Source of the DNA: Leptospiraceae bacterium
GTDB lineage: Bacteria > Spirochaetota > Leptospiria > Leptospirales > Leptospiraceae
Length of the DNA: 64,000 nt
Reading direction: 5' to 3'
Assembly: GCA_015075105.1 (NCBI GenBank)
Contig: JABTUZ010000002.1
Coordinates: 468,001 to 532,000, forward strand
Made by a program: the position numbers and the translations under genes. Of this stretch, positions 30,343 through 39,077 are shown piece by piece. The notes beneath the pieces are model-generated. The model saw nothing but the letters and a program-made list of their open reading frames with translations, searched no databases and was not told the origin of the DNA. How positions within the stretch are numbered: position 1 is the stretch's first letter; each line of letters starts with the position of its first letter.

Positions 30343-32043
30343 ATGCCACACGAAATAACTTTAATTACTACTATTGCAGGGTGTTTTATATTAGCTTTAG
30401 TTTTTGGATTTATTGCAGCAAAGCTAAAATTTCCCACAATTATCGGTTACTTAATCGCAGGAATCATTGCAGGGCCGGCAACTCCAGGATTTGTAGCTGA
30501 TGCTGAGTTATCCGGTCAATTATCAGAAATCGGTATCATTCTTTTGATGTTCGGTGTGGGTCTCCATTTCTCGTTAAATGATTTATTGTCAGTTCGAAAA
30601 ATTGCGCTACCCGGAGCCATTGTTCAAATCGCAGTTGCTACTTTGATGGGAATGACACTCGCAAAAACATGGGGATGGAGCTACGGAGAAGGATTTGTAT
30701 TTGGGATTACTTTATCTACTGCAAGCACTGTTGTTCTTTTAAAAGCATTAGAAGAGAGAGGCTTACTCGAAACAATCAATGGTAGGATTGCTGTGGGTTG
30801 GTTGATTGTAGAAGATCTGGCAATGGTTTTAGTTTTAGTAATACTGCCTCCCTTATCCGGTTGGCTGGGTGGATATTCGGCACCGGTTCAAAGTTCTGAA
30901 TCTATTTGGGTAACACTTGGAATCACATTTGGTAAGGTAAGCGTTTTTATATTTTTGATGATTTTTCTTGGGAGGCGTATTTTTCCATGGCTACTATGGA
31001 AAGTAGCGCAAACTGGATCCAGAGAATTGTTTACGTTATGTGTCATCACGGCAGCAGTTGGAATAGCTTACGTATCTTCGGTACTTTTTGGTGTTTCATT
31101 TGCGTTAGGCGCATTCTTTGCCGGAATGGTTTTGCAAGAATCTGATTTAAGTTTTCGAGCAGCAGAAGAATCCCTACCTTTAAGGGATGCTTTTGCAGTA
31201 TTGTTTTTCGTATCTGTAGGAATGCTTTTTCAACCTGAGATAGTTATTCAAAAACCCTTACAAGTAATTTCGGTCGTGCTTATAATTATTTTTGGTAAAT
31301 CGGTGGCTGCATTTTTATTAGTATTGCTTTTTCGTTATCCATTAAATACAGCTTTAACAGTTTCTGCAAGCCTCGCTCAAATCGGAGAATTCTCGTTTAT
31401 CTTGGCAGTTCTTGGTGCTTCTTTAAATTTATTGTCCATCGAAGGACATAGTTTGATTTTATCCGGATCAATAATTTCTATTTCTTTAAACTCTTTATTA
31501 TTTAAAACTATCGAGCCGATTCAAAAATGGGTGCGAACAAAATCCAATTTGGCAAATCTTTTGGAAAGAAGTGATGATCCTTTAGCTGAATTACCAATGA
31601 GTTTTACGCCTGCACATTTAACAGGTCATATAGTTCTTGTAGGATACGGAAGAGTCGGAAAAAGAATTGGAGAAAGATTAATCCAGTCCAATATTCGCTT
31701 TGTAGCTGCAGATGAAAATAGGGATATAGTTGAAAGTTTACGAAGTCGTGGATTGCCAGCAGTTTTTGGCGACAGCTCGGAGCCCTCAGTTTTGATTCAA
31801 GCGCATATTGTTCGTGCAAAAACTTTAGTAGTGGCAATTCCTGATACATTCAAAATCAGAAAAATTTTAGAAATCGCAAAAACTCTAAACCCAACTATTG
31901 AAATCATATATAGAATTCAAACTGAGGAAGAAGCAGAGCTTTTGAAAAAAGAAACCCACGGAAAAATTTTCATTGAGGAAGCAGAACTTGCAGACAGTAT
32001 GTTTGAATACATCGAACAGAAATATTCAGTTAAGAAAAAATAG
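30343..32043 (+). CDS. Monovalent cation:proton antiporter, CPA2/Kef-YbaL type, with TrkA-N domain
   Basis: About 566 residues. Roughly 12 membrane segments make up the Na/H-exchanger core (LKFPTIIGYLIAGIIAGP near the N-terminus, GIILLMFGVGLHFS, FGITLSTASTVVLLKAL, SLAQIGEFSFILAVLG). A cytoplasmic RCK/TrkA-N domain follows, with the nucleotide loop IVLVGYGRVGKRIGERL and FGDSSEPSVL, which usually binds NAD(H) or nucleotides and gates transport. I start at ATG 30343 with AGGGA upstream. The open frame continues 45 codons further back through a dispersed repeat. Confidence 0.9.
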   Translation: MPHEITLITTIAGCFILALVFGFIAAKLKFPTIIGYLIAGIIAGPATPGFVADAELSGQLSEIGIILLMFGVGLHFSLNDLLSVRKIALPGAIVQIAVATLMGMTLAKTWGWSYGEGFVFGITLSTASTVVLLKALEERGLLETINGRIAVGWLIVEDLAMVLVLVILPPLSGWLGGYSAPVQSSESIWVTLGITFGKVSVFIFLMIFLGRRIFPWLLWKVAQTGSRELFTLCVITAAVGIAYVSSVLFGVSFALGAFFAGMVLQESDLSFRAAEESLPLRDAFAVLFFVSVGMLFQPEIVIQKPLQVISVVLIIIFGKSVAAFLLVLLFRYPLNTALTVSASLAQIGEFSFILAVLGASLNLLSIEGHSLILSGSIISISLNSLLFKTIEPIQKWVRTKSNLANLLERSDDPLAELPMSFTPAHLTGHIVLVGYGRVGKRIGERLIQSNIRFVAADENRDIVESLRSRGLPAVFGDSSEPSVLIQAHIVRAKTLVVAIPDTFKIRKILEIAKTLNPTIEIIYRIQTEEEAELLKKETHGKIFIEEAELADSMFEYIEQKYSVKKK

Positions 32044-32057
32044 AAAAGAATAATGTA

Positions 32058-32106
32058 AAAATACCTCATTTGTGGTATTGACAAAGAAAACATTTCTCTT
32101 AAAATT
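32058..32106 (+). promoter_or_regulatory. Dyad operator plus promoter, copy 1 (MORN gene)
   Basis: A 28-base sequence (32058-32085) recurs with one mismatch at 33477-33504. It holds the dyad AATACC-N8-GGTATT running directly into a perfect TTGACA (32078-32083). A TAAAAT follows after 16 bases (32100-32105). The dyad abuts the -35 box, so a bound repressor or activator would control the promoter. It lies about 30-80 bases before the MORN gene. Confidence 0.65.
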
Positions 32107-32138
32107 ATTTTTTAAAATTAGTATGAGGTTTAAATAAA

Positions 32139-33428
32139 ATGAGAAATAGATTTCTATTGAGTAATATTTTTATGGTAATTGCTTTTCCCTGGCTTACACT
32201 TTTCGCTTTTACGGGTTCTGTTTCAAAAGTTTCAGGTAACAGTGTAATAATTAAAGGAGATAGAATTACTACATTGAGTTATGGTACAAGAATATATTTT
32301 GTAGAGAACGAAAAGGTTTATGGAGAAGGCGAAGTCAGGGAAATTTTTTTTACGAAGGCAATATTAAAACTAAAATCAGGATCAACAAAAAAAGGAATGT
32401 CCGCAGTAACTAAAAATGAAGATGTATATTGGAGAGTGAAGAGCGAAAATTGTAAATGTATCGAAGGTGATTGCATGGAAGGAATAGGAAAAGAAGAATG
32501 CAGGGTGGGTGGTTTTCAGTATTCTGGGAATTTTAAGAACGGGAGAAGAAACGGAAAAGGAACTGCAATTTTCTATGGAGAGGAAATAACCGGACAATGG
32601 AAAAATGATAATCTTGTTGGACAAGTAAAATGGAATAGTTATTTAGGTGAGATTTCTGGTAAATACATTGGAAATTTTCCAAACTTTTCAGGGATTTGTA
32701 TTGAAGGAGATTGCATAAACACAAAAAGCAAAAAATATATCTATCGTTTAGGATATTACACTGGTGATTTTAAGGGTGGGAATCCGTATGGGGAAGGAAT
32801 TTTTGAATGCAATAGTTTATCTCCTGCTCCATTTATAAACTGTGCAAAAGAATTTTTTCCTGACAATCCTGAAAAAGCCTCTTTGTTATCCGGAAATATT
32901 CAAAAACGACAAAAAGGAAAATGGATAGGTTATATTTTGTGTCAAATCGGAGATTGTGAAAATGGGCATGGAATTGGAATTTCAATGAGTGGACTTCGAT
33001 TAGAAGGATATTTTAAAAACGCAGTAATTCAAAAAGAAGGAATTTTAGTAAATCAGGTTGAGTTGCCTTATGATGTAAATATTGGAAATTGGAAATACGA
33101 AGGTGGGATCAAAAACAATCTTATGCATGGAGAAGGTGTATTGACATTTGCTGATGGAACAATTTTGAAAGGGACGTTCTACCAAAATTTTTATTGTAAA
33201 TCAGGAAATTGTAAAGATGGAAACGGTACAGCGATTTTGATAGACGGAAGGGAATATACTGGAGATTTTCAGAATTTTGAATGGCACGGGAAAGGTGCAC
33301 TAAAATTAAAAAATAGCGGTATCTACCAAGGATTTTTCCAAGAGAATTCTTTTTGGGAAGGTTTTTATATGAATGAAAAAGGAGAAATCACAGAGAACTA
33401 CAAAGATGGACAGAGAATAGGAAAATAA
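32139..33428 (+). CDS. Secreted MORN-repeat protein with CxxGxC motifs and an N-terminal beta module
   Basis: A 429-residue protein with a signal peptide (hydrophobic 5-24). Residues about 24-93 (GSVSKVSGNSVIIKG onward) form a small beta-rich module that resembles segments of two other proteins encoded nearby. The rest is MORN repeats such as YSGNFKNGRRNGKGTAIFY, YTGDFKGGNPYGEGIF and YTGDFQNFEWHGKGALKL, interrupted by four CxxGxC motifs (CIEGDC twice, CQIGDC, CKSGNC), which may form periplasmic disulfides. Function unknown; MORN repeats commonly mediate lipid or protein contacts. Preceded by the dyad promoter shared with the downstream operon. Confidence 0.8.
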   Translation: MRNRFLLSNIFMVIAFPWLTLFAFTGSVSKVSGNSVIIKGDRITTLSYGTRIYFVENEKVYGEGEVREIFFTKAILKLKSGSTKKGMSAVTKNEDVYWRVKSENCKCIEGDCMEGIGKEECRVGGFQYSGNFKNGRRNGKGTAIFYGEEITGQWKNDNLVGQVKWNSYLGEISGKYIGNFPNFSGICIEGDCINTKSKKYIYRLGYYTGDFKGGNPYGEGIFECNSLSPAPFINCAKEFFPDNPEKASLLSGNIQKRQKGKWIGYILCQIGDCENGHGIGISMSGLRLEGYFKNAVIQKEGILVNQVELPYDVNIGNWKYEGGIKNNLMHGEGVLTFADGTILKGTFYQNFYCKSGNCKDGNGTAILIDGREYTGDFQNFEWHGKGALKLKNSGIYQGFFQENSFWEGFYMNEKGEITENYKDGQRIGK

Positions 33429-33476
33429 TAATCATTCTAAATAATTCAAAAATAATTTATTTTTTTAAAAAAATCA

Positions 33477-33525
33477 AAAATACCTAATTTGTGGTATTGA
33501 CAAACTTTTTGAAAACCAGTATGTT
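33477..33525 (+). promoter_or_regulatory. Dyad operator plus promoter, copy 2 (four-gene operon)
   Basis: The second copy of the 28-base element, with one mismatch in the loop of the AATACC-N8-GGTATT dyad. TTGACA is at 33497-33502, followed after 17 bases by TATGTT (33520-33525). It lies 47 bases before the lipoprotein gene at 33572 and should drive the operon to 38218. Confidence 0.65.
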
Positions 33526-33571
33526 CGTTTTACAAATTTAATTTTTTGTGTTAAATAAATAAGGAAAAAAA

Positions 33572-34966
33572 ATGAAAAAATATATTTTTATGTTTCTGAT
33601 AGTATCGAGTTTCTTAGCAAATTGTGCTACCATGCCAAAAAGTGGGTATCCGGTAGCTAACGAGAATTTAAACACGGAGCCTACAGAAGAAATTTTAGAA
33701 TTATTAGACGAGCTTGCAGGTTGTGTAGGAGAAGTCTCATCTGAAAAAATAAGAAAAAATTTATTTCTTGCATCCTATCAAAAAAAAGGGAACTTGGGTG
33801 AAATAAAAAATTTATTAAACTTATGTAAAACCGGTGCTATTCAAGAATTTGAATCAGAGGGAGCTACAACTGATATAGAAATGTCCAAGAGATTTACGTT
33901 GTATAGCGAAAGAGCATTGGACAAAGACTATAGATTTGGTAGCTGGACTTCTCGTCAGGCAAGTTGCAAATACCACAATTTATCAGGAAATTTTGCGATA
34001 TATCTTGGCTTTGCGTATGCGTTTGGATTCACAAATTGTATCGACTATTCTGGTAGGAGATGGTTTGGTCAAGGTTTTTCAATGGGGTTAACAGTAGGAA
34101 TTGGCGCTCATGCTGGATTTACTCAAATTGACGATAAAGTAACAAGCACTCTCCCATTTTCGCCATTTTCAAGTAATGGAATTGTAGCAGGCAGTATGTG
34201 GGGAGCTTTTGGAGTTGGGTATTTCTATAAAGACGCAACAGGATATAACGAAGCTATAACAAAAGGGCCAGTAATAGGTGTTGGAATAGGATACGATGGG
34301 TTTCACTGGAGAATGGGAGGCGTGATTATTCCAAGATTTCTATTACCAAAAAACAGAGAGATTCACCATGAATGGCTAAAGGTAATTTATTTTTTAAAAA
34401 GAGACCTTTTGATTTCTCGTGTGACTAAAATAACTGGAAAAATCAGAATCGGAAAGAATCCTAAATCAGATATATTTGTAGTAATTAATAAATCCACATT
34501 AGATCCTCAAACTATTACAGATATAAATACTATAATAGTTAATAAGGATTTTATAGTTCATGGTTCAGATACAAAAGAAACTAATGTTGTTAGAATCGAA
34601 AAAATAGATAAGAGTTCAACAGCTATTGAATTTGTCGCTAAAGCTAAAATTCAAAAAGGCACAGTTTCTCCGGATTCTTTAGCGATTCTCGATTTAACAA
34701 ACACTCTTCCAAAAGAATCTATAGAAGAAAAGAAAAAAGAAATCCTATTTAAAGGAAACGTATTTGCAGTAGCAGGAAATTCTATTACAATCTCTACGAC
34801 AAATGCGAAATCTGTCCGGGTAGGTCAAGAGATTATATTCTTGGATAGTGCAGGAAAAGAAATTGGTAAAGGGAAAATTACAACTACATCGTTTACAAAT
34901 ATCAAAGTTAGTTTGACCTCCGGTAGAGCAGAAAAAGATAGAGACGCTGTAATTTATAAAAAATAA
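33572..34966 (+). CDS. Putative lipoprotein with C-terminal beta module, function unknown
   Basis: A 464-residue protein with lipobox LANC (Cys18). A helical N-terminal region with two cysteines (to about 130) is followed by a glycine- and aromatic-rich section (about 140-250: FAIYLGFAYAFGFTNC, GLTVGIGAHAGFTQ, GPVIGVGIGYDGFHWRMGG) that may be membrane-associated or barrel-like. The last 70 residues (GNVFAVAGNSITIST onward) resemble the N-terminal modules of the MORN protein at 32139 and the protein at 37199. Not recognised as a named family. First gene of a tight operon, 14 bases before the TPR gene. Confidence 0.7.
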   Translation: MKKYIFMFLIVSSFLANCATMPKSGYPVANENLNTEPTEEILELLDELAGCVGEVSSEKIRKNLFLASYQKKGNLGEIKNLLNLCKTGAIQEFESEGATTDIEMSKRFTLYSERALDKDYRFGSWTSRQASCKYHNLSGNFAIYLGFAYAFGFTNCIDYSGRRWFGQGFSMGLTVGIGAHAGFTQIDDKVTSTLPFSPFSSNGIVAGSMWGAFGVGYFYKDATGYNEAITKGPVIGVGIGYDGFHWRMGGVIIPRFLLPKNREIHHEWLKVIYFLKRDLLISRVTKITGKIRIGKNPKSDIFVVINKSTLDPQTITDINTIIVNKDFIVHGSDTKETNVVRIEKIDKSSTAIEFVAKAKIQKGTVSPDSLAILDLTNTLPKESIEEKKKEILFKGNVFAVAGNSITISTTNAKSVRVGQEIIFLDSAGKEIGKGKITTTSFTNIKVSLTSGRAEKDRDAVIYKK

Positions 34967-34980
34967 AAAAGGAGATTGAA

Positions 34981-35694
34981 ATGAAAAAAAAATTATTAAC
35001 ACTTGCGATTATACTTTTCTTTGTGTTTTGCAAAGAAAAGTATAATCCGAATTCTGCAGGAATTCAAAAATCTGAAATTAACCAGAAAATTAATGAATTT
35101 ATGGTAAAAGCAGAGAAGACAACGGATGATAATGAGAAGGCTGCGTTTTGGGGTGAAGCCTCTGAATTGCTATGCGAAAAAGGAGACTTTAAAAAGGCTC
35201 TTCAGGTTGCAAGGGATGCAAAACGACTAAACCCTACGAATAAAAAAGCACTTACATCTATCGCCGAAAATTATTTGTATGAAAGAAAATTTAGCGAAGC
35301 TGAAATTGTATTGCAAGAAGTTCTTGGAAGAGATGCAGGTTATGACAGAGCTAATTATTTGATTGGGAATGTCTATCTTTTTAAAAATAAATTACCGCAA
35401 GCAGAAAAGTATTTCCAAAAAGCGATTGATTCAAACCCAACCCATTTAACAGCACAAATAAATTTGGCTGTTGTATTTGATAGAAAAGGAAATTCTTTGG
35501 AAGCAATTAAAATTTTAGATAGAGCAATTGAAAAAAATCCAACAATGGCAGAGCCGTATAAAAATGCAGGAATTCTTTCCGAGAAGTCCGGAAAAAAAGC
35601 AGAAGCGAAAAAGTACTATGAGAAGTATTTAGAATTAAATCCTTATGGGGACGATGTGGAGGCAGTCAAACTTTGGCTGAAAAATTTAGCATGA
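34981..35694 (+). CDS. TPR-repeat lipoprotein
   Basis: A 237-residue protein with signal peptide and lipobox FVFC (Cys17). The mature part has about four to five tetratricopeptide repeats, for example KKALTSIAENYLYERKFSEA, ANYLIGNVYLFKNKLPQAEK and LTAQINLAVVFDRKGNSLEA, ending in a helix. It is likely an envelope scaffold for the neighbouring products. An AGGAG precedes the ATG. The stop overlaps the next start by ATGA, so translation is coupled. Confidence 0.85.
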   Translation: MKKKLLTLAIILFFVFCKEKYNPNSAGIQKSEINQKINEFMVKAEKTTDDNEKAAFWGEASELLCEKGDFKKALQVARDAKRLNPTNKKALTSIAENYLYERKFSEAEIVLQEVLGRDAGYDRANYLIGNVYLFKNKLPQAEKYFQKAIDSNPTHLTAQINLAVVFDRKGNSLEAIKILDRAIEKNPTMAEPYKNAGILSEKSGKKAEAKKYYEKYLELNPYGDDVEAVKLWLKNLA

Positions 35695-37202
35695 AAAAAC
35701 TGATAATTAGTATAATTGGAATTTGTTTAGTGGTTTCGTCTAACGTATATTCTGTAACAGCAGGAGTTACGGTAGTAAAGACTCATGACTCTGGTTTAGA
35801 TCAAGAAAAAATCTCTAACTCTTTGCAAACAGAGCTGCAAAAACAAAAAGGCGTAACGATTCGAGATAGAGATGCTTTTCAAGTTGCATGGGAGCAAGTC
35901 ACTCAATGCAAGGCAGGGATAGTAAAGTGTGACGATAACAACGCCGAAATGAAAATGTTGAATATACTTGTATTTGGGGATATTCACAAACATACCGATG
36001 GTTACATATTCAATCTTCGAGCTGTTAGCCAAAAAACTTATTCAGTTCTGTACTCAGGAAGTATCACTGGGAAAAACCCGGATAACCTTGTGGTGGACTT
36101 AGCGTCTGAGTTGAATGATAAATTCAAAGCAATTGCATCCAGTGAAACTTCGTTTGAAGATCAAGAGAAACAGGGAGAGGGTGGTTTTAGGATTGCTATT
36201 TATAAAATCAAGGCATCCAATGAGGCAGCGCAAAAAATTCCAATAGGAAATATACTCGATTCAGTGCTCACAACCGCATTCAAAAATAAAGGTAAATTTC
36301 AAATCGTAGAAAATTCACGTATTGCAGATATCATGAATGAGAAGAGGCTTGCGATGAGCGGGCTTGTAGAAACTAACGCACCACTTTTTGAAGCGAGAGG
36401 AATAACTCATTATCTTGCCGGCTCTTTAAAAGTTTACAATAACGATCGAGTTCTTAGCTACCAAATTATAAATGTAAAAACCGGTCTTCCAATTGTGACT
36501 TCAATGATAGAATGGGAAGACGAGAAACAACTTGCTGCTGCAATGGAAGAGGTTGCTTCAAAAACAAATGAAGAAGTTTTTCACGTAAACGGAAAATTAA
36601 CAGTGGAAGCTTGCGAACCCGATGGGGTTTCTATTTTTATCGAAAACAAGGAGCAAGGTTCGAGACTTGATGAGATTGGATTATGTCCTAAAACAATCGA
36701 AGACATGCCAAAAGGAAAATACACTCTTGTATTTAAACACGAAGATAGAGACACTATGAGCCAAGAAATTGAGATCAAGGCTATGGAGACGACCAAAGTT
36801 CCATTGATAAAAATGCCTCCAATAGATATGAGTGCTTTTCAAAATGGTGGATCATTAGAAGGGCAGGGAAAATATCAGGAAGCTATTGCAAGCTATCAAG
36901 AATTTTATAAGCGTTACCCAAGACATAGAATGAGTGGGTATGCAATGTATCGGGAAGGGTTTATTACTCAGATTTATTTAAAGAACTTTGAAAAAGGCAG
37001 AAAAATTCTTGAGGATGTGATAAAAAGAAGACCTGATTATGAAATTCTAACCGAAGCATACACAGGAATTGCATTTGGTTATCAGGCTGCAGGAAATAGT
37101 GAAAAGAGTAAAGAAATTTTCAAGATGATTATTGAGCAGTATCCAGGAACATCTGCGGCTGATGCTGCAAGAACATGTTTGGATACGGGGTGCAGACTTT
37201 GA
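35691..37202 (+). CDS. Secreted CsgG-like/PEGA/TPR multidomain protein
   Basis: About 503 residues with an N-terminal signal peptide (MKKLIISIIGICLVVSSNVYS). Residues about 20-290 contain two segments reminiscent of CsgG/curli-assembly-type or FlgO-type folds (a TPR-coupled outer-membrane assembly class), including AIYKIKASNEAAQKIPIGNI and ITHYLAGSLKVYN. A PEGA-like surface domain follows (about 300-375: GKLTVEACEPDGVSIFIENK, MPKGKYTLVFKHEDR). The C-terminus has tetratricopeptide-like repeats (YQEAIASYQEFYKRYP, KSKEIFKMIIEQYPG). Domain names are by eye. Started at ATG 35691 because it gives the signal peptide and ATGA coupling. Confidence 0.65.
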   Translation: MKKLIISIIGICLVVSSNVYSVTAGVTVVKTHDSGLDQEKISNSLQTELQKQKGVTIRDRDAFQVAWEQVTQCKAGIVKCDDNNAEMKMLNILVFGDIHKHTDGYIFNLRAVSQKTYSVLYSGSITGKNPDNLVVDLASELNDKFKAIASSETSFEDQEKQGEGGFRIAIYKIKASNEAAQKIPIGNILDSVLTTAFKNKGKFQIVENSRIADIMNEKRLAMSGLVETNAPLFEARGITHYLAGSLKVYNNDRVLSYQIINVKTGLPIVTSMIEWEDEKQLAAAMEEVASKTNEEVFHVNGKLTVEACEPDGVSIFIENKEQGSRLDEIGLCPKTIEDMPKGKYTLVFKHEDRDTMSQEIEIKAMETTKVPLIKMPPIDMSAFQNGGSLEGQGKYQEAIASYQEFYKRYPRHRMSGYAMYREGFITQIYLKNFEKGRKILEDVIKRRPDYEILTEAYTGIAFGYQAAGNSEKSKEIFKMIIEQYPGTSAADAARTCLDTGCRL

Positions 37203-38218
37203 AAATTGTAATATTTTTGCTTTTATCTATTACGGGAAATTTACTCGCTGTTGATTTTGGAGAGGTAAAAGACTTCAACCCGACTACAAAAAGTATCACA
37301 GTAAGGCACGTATCTCCGGCAGCGTTTCGTCCCGGTCAGACCTTGTATATCTTTAGAGATAAAAAAGAGATAGGACAGATGAATGTTGGTATGGTACATT
37401 TCTCTTCTTTAAATGGAAAATTAATTTCAGGCGATCCTAAAGATAAAGATTTAGTAATTATTAACCAAACTGATATAGGTAAAATTGCAGGTCTAAAACC
37501 GGAGTCGGTGTCTTTTAAAGATATTGGTTCAATTGCAAAGATGTGGATAATTAAAGCAAACTATTCACTGAAATCTTTAGAGCAACAAACAAGGCCATTG
37601 GCTTTTTTAGATATAATTGGAGCAAGAGAAACAGGGAAAAATTATTATTCACAATTTCCGGTGAAAGATATTGACTCAATTGTAATGGAATGGGATGGAA
37701 CAAATTTCCGTGGAAAATCAGTTCAACTAAAAAACAGAAAAAAGTTTTTGATTGATGAAGTTTTGTCTTCCAATATCCACAAAAAATTAGCTCCTCGTGA
37801 TGCCACAGAAAAAGCAGACTGTGTTATTAAGTTTGTAAAATCTCAAGAAACATCAAGAGATATACCGGATACATTGAAGTTAAAAGTAAAAATTGAAGAT
37901 GCAAAGTCTGAATATGGAGAAAAACATTTTTTTCTTAAAGCCTATTCAAATTCGATTTATCTAGATGAATTTTACATTGATCCTAATAAAATAGCTAAGG
38001 ATATTTTTGAAGGTGAATATCATATACCGATGTATTTACTCACTCCAGGAATTAATAAATTAGAGTTATATGTTTCTGAATCGGAAGATTCTTCTGGTAA
38101 CTTTGAAAAAGGAGAATCTCGTTTGATTGCGGGGAAAGAAATGGATGTGAAAGACGGGGATTTTAAATTAGAAATACAATTACTTGGTGATGGAAAAAAA
38201 TTTAAGATAGGCAAATAA
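37199..38218 (+). CDS. Secreted protein with N-terminal beta module, function unknown
   Basis: About 339 residues. I start at TTG 37199, which overlaps the preceding stop (TTGA) and gives a clean signal peptide (KIVIFLLLSITGNLLA). An ATG at 37175 would add eight residues with no ribosome binding site. Residues about 20-90 (GEVKDFNPTTKSITVRH, then GQTLYIFRDKKEIGQ) resemble the modules in the proteins at 32139 and 33572. The C-terminal part (about 210-335) is beta-rich. Last gene of the operon, followed by a hairpin inside the convergent peptidase gene. Confidence 0.65.
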   Translation: MKIVIFLLLSITGNLLAVDFGEVKDFNPTTKSITVRHVSPAAFRPGQTLYIFRDKKEIGQMNVGMVHFSSLNGKLISGDPKDKDLVIINQTDIGKIAGLKPESVSFKDIGSIAKMWIIKANYSLKSLEQQTRPLAFLDIIGARETGKNYYSQFPVKDIDSIVMEWDGTNFRGKSVQLKNRKKFLIDEVLSSNIHKKLAPRDATEKADCVIKFVKSQETSRDIPDTLKLKVKIEDAKSEYGEKHFFLKAYSNSIYLDEFYIDPNKIAKDIFEGEYHIPMYLLTPGINKLELYVSESEDSSGNFEKGESRLIAGKEMDVKDGDFKLEIQLLGDGKKFKIGK

Positions 38219-38228
38219 CTATTAAAAG

Positions 38229-39038
38229 TTATTTTACGGATTTGGAGGAGCTGGAATTTTCCAGTTCCTCTTTAAATTTTTTCATTTCAATATTAATTTC
38301 ATCTATTTGAGTTCCCGTTACTTCTTGTAATGCCTCTGCGCCACTATTGTCAAAATCTAAATTTTCGTGGTAGGTTTTTATAAATTGAGGTAAAATATTT
38401 TTTTTAAAAAGCCATAGAAATAGTATTCGAGCTTGTGCTTTACTGTGATTTTCTCTTAAATCAATTGTCTTTATAAATGTACTTAAATCGGTCCATTTTC
38501 CTTTGATAGATTCCATTCTCCAGTTTGGTTCATCAAAAATATAATTACCAAAATTGTCTTTTTTGGGAGATTCAAAAAAAGAAGAGAAGCCTTCTTCAAA
38601 CCATAGAATTCTATTATTGGAAATAGATTGTAACGATAGGTAAAGGTGGACAAGCTCATGAAAAATCGGTCCAGTCCCACTATCCACAAAGCTAAATAAT
38701 TCTTTGGACTTAGGTTCAAAATGAGCGTAGGTCTCATGTTGTGTATTCTTTTTTGAGTTATACTCCGTGGTGTTACGGTAGAGATAGATAACGATTTTAG
38801 GAGGAAGATTACTAAAATAGGTAGGTAAAACTTGATTTTGAAAGATGAGAAGTTCTGAGGTCAAACTTTCAATTGCTTTCTTTTTCCCTCGGTGATGAAT
38901 AGTAAAATTTTCTTTAGAGTATGTTTCAAATACTAAACCATCTTTTTTAATTGGATGAGAAAATAAGGAAAAATTTATAAAAATTAGTAAAATAAAAAAG
39001 AAAAAGGGAAATTTATCGAAATAAAAAAATCGTTTCAT
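38229..39038 (-). CDS. Secreted gluzincin metallopeptidase (peptidase MA-like)
   Basis: A 269-residue protein with an N-terminal hydrophobic signal (FFFFILLIFINFSLFSHP). The zinc motif HELVH is in GPIFHELVHLYLS, and the third ligand glutamate is in ILWFEEGFSSFFES about 20 residues later, the peptidase MA/gluzincin spacing. It is likely an extracytoplasmic zinc protease. Substrate unknown. The 3' end of the gene also encodes a hairpin that could terminate the convergent operon. Confidence 0.78.
   Translation of the reverse strand: MKRFFYFDKFPFFFFILLIFINFSLFSHPIKKDGLVFETYSKENFTIHHRGKKKAIESLTSELLIFQNQVLPTYFSNLPPKIVIYLYRNTTEYNSKKNTQHETYAHFEPKSKELFSFVDSGTGPIFHELVHLYLSLQSISNNRILWFEEGFSSFFESPKKDNFGNYIFDEPNWRMESIKGKWTDLSTFIKTIDLRENHSKAQARILFLWLFKKNILPQFIKTYHENLDFDNSGAEALQEVTGTQIDEINIEMKKFKEELENSSSSKSVK
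38245..38280 (+). terminator. Hairpin terminator candidate inside the convergent gene
   Basis: A 10-base-pair stem (GAGGAGCTGG with CCAGTTCCTC, one G-U pair) with a 6-base loop, followed by TTTAAATTTTTT on the + strand. It is in position to end the operon 33572-38218, yet it lies in the coding 3' end of the minus-strand peptidase gene. Confidence 0.55.
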
Positions 39039-39077
39039 AAATCTATACTATTTTCTTTTAACAATTTAGAAAACAAT

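Noticed and set aside
36577-36592. A parS-like TTTTTCACGTAAAC sequence
   Set aside because: It breaks the palindrome at several bases, unlike the two accepted parS sites.
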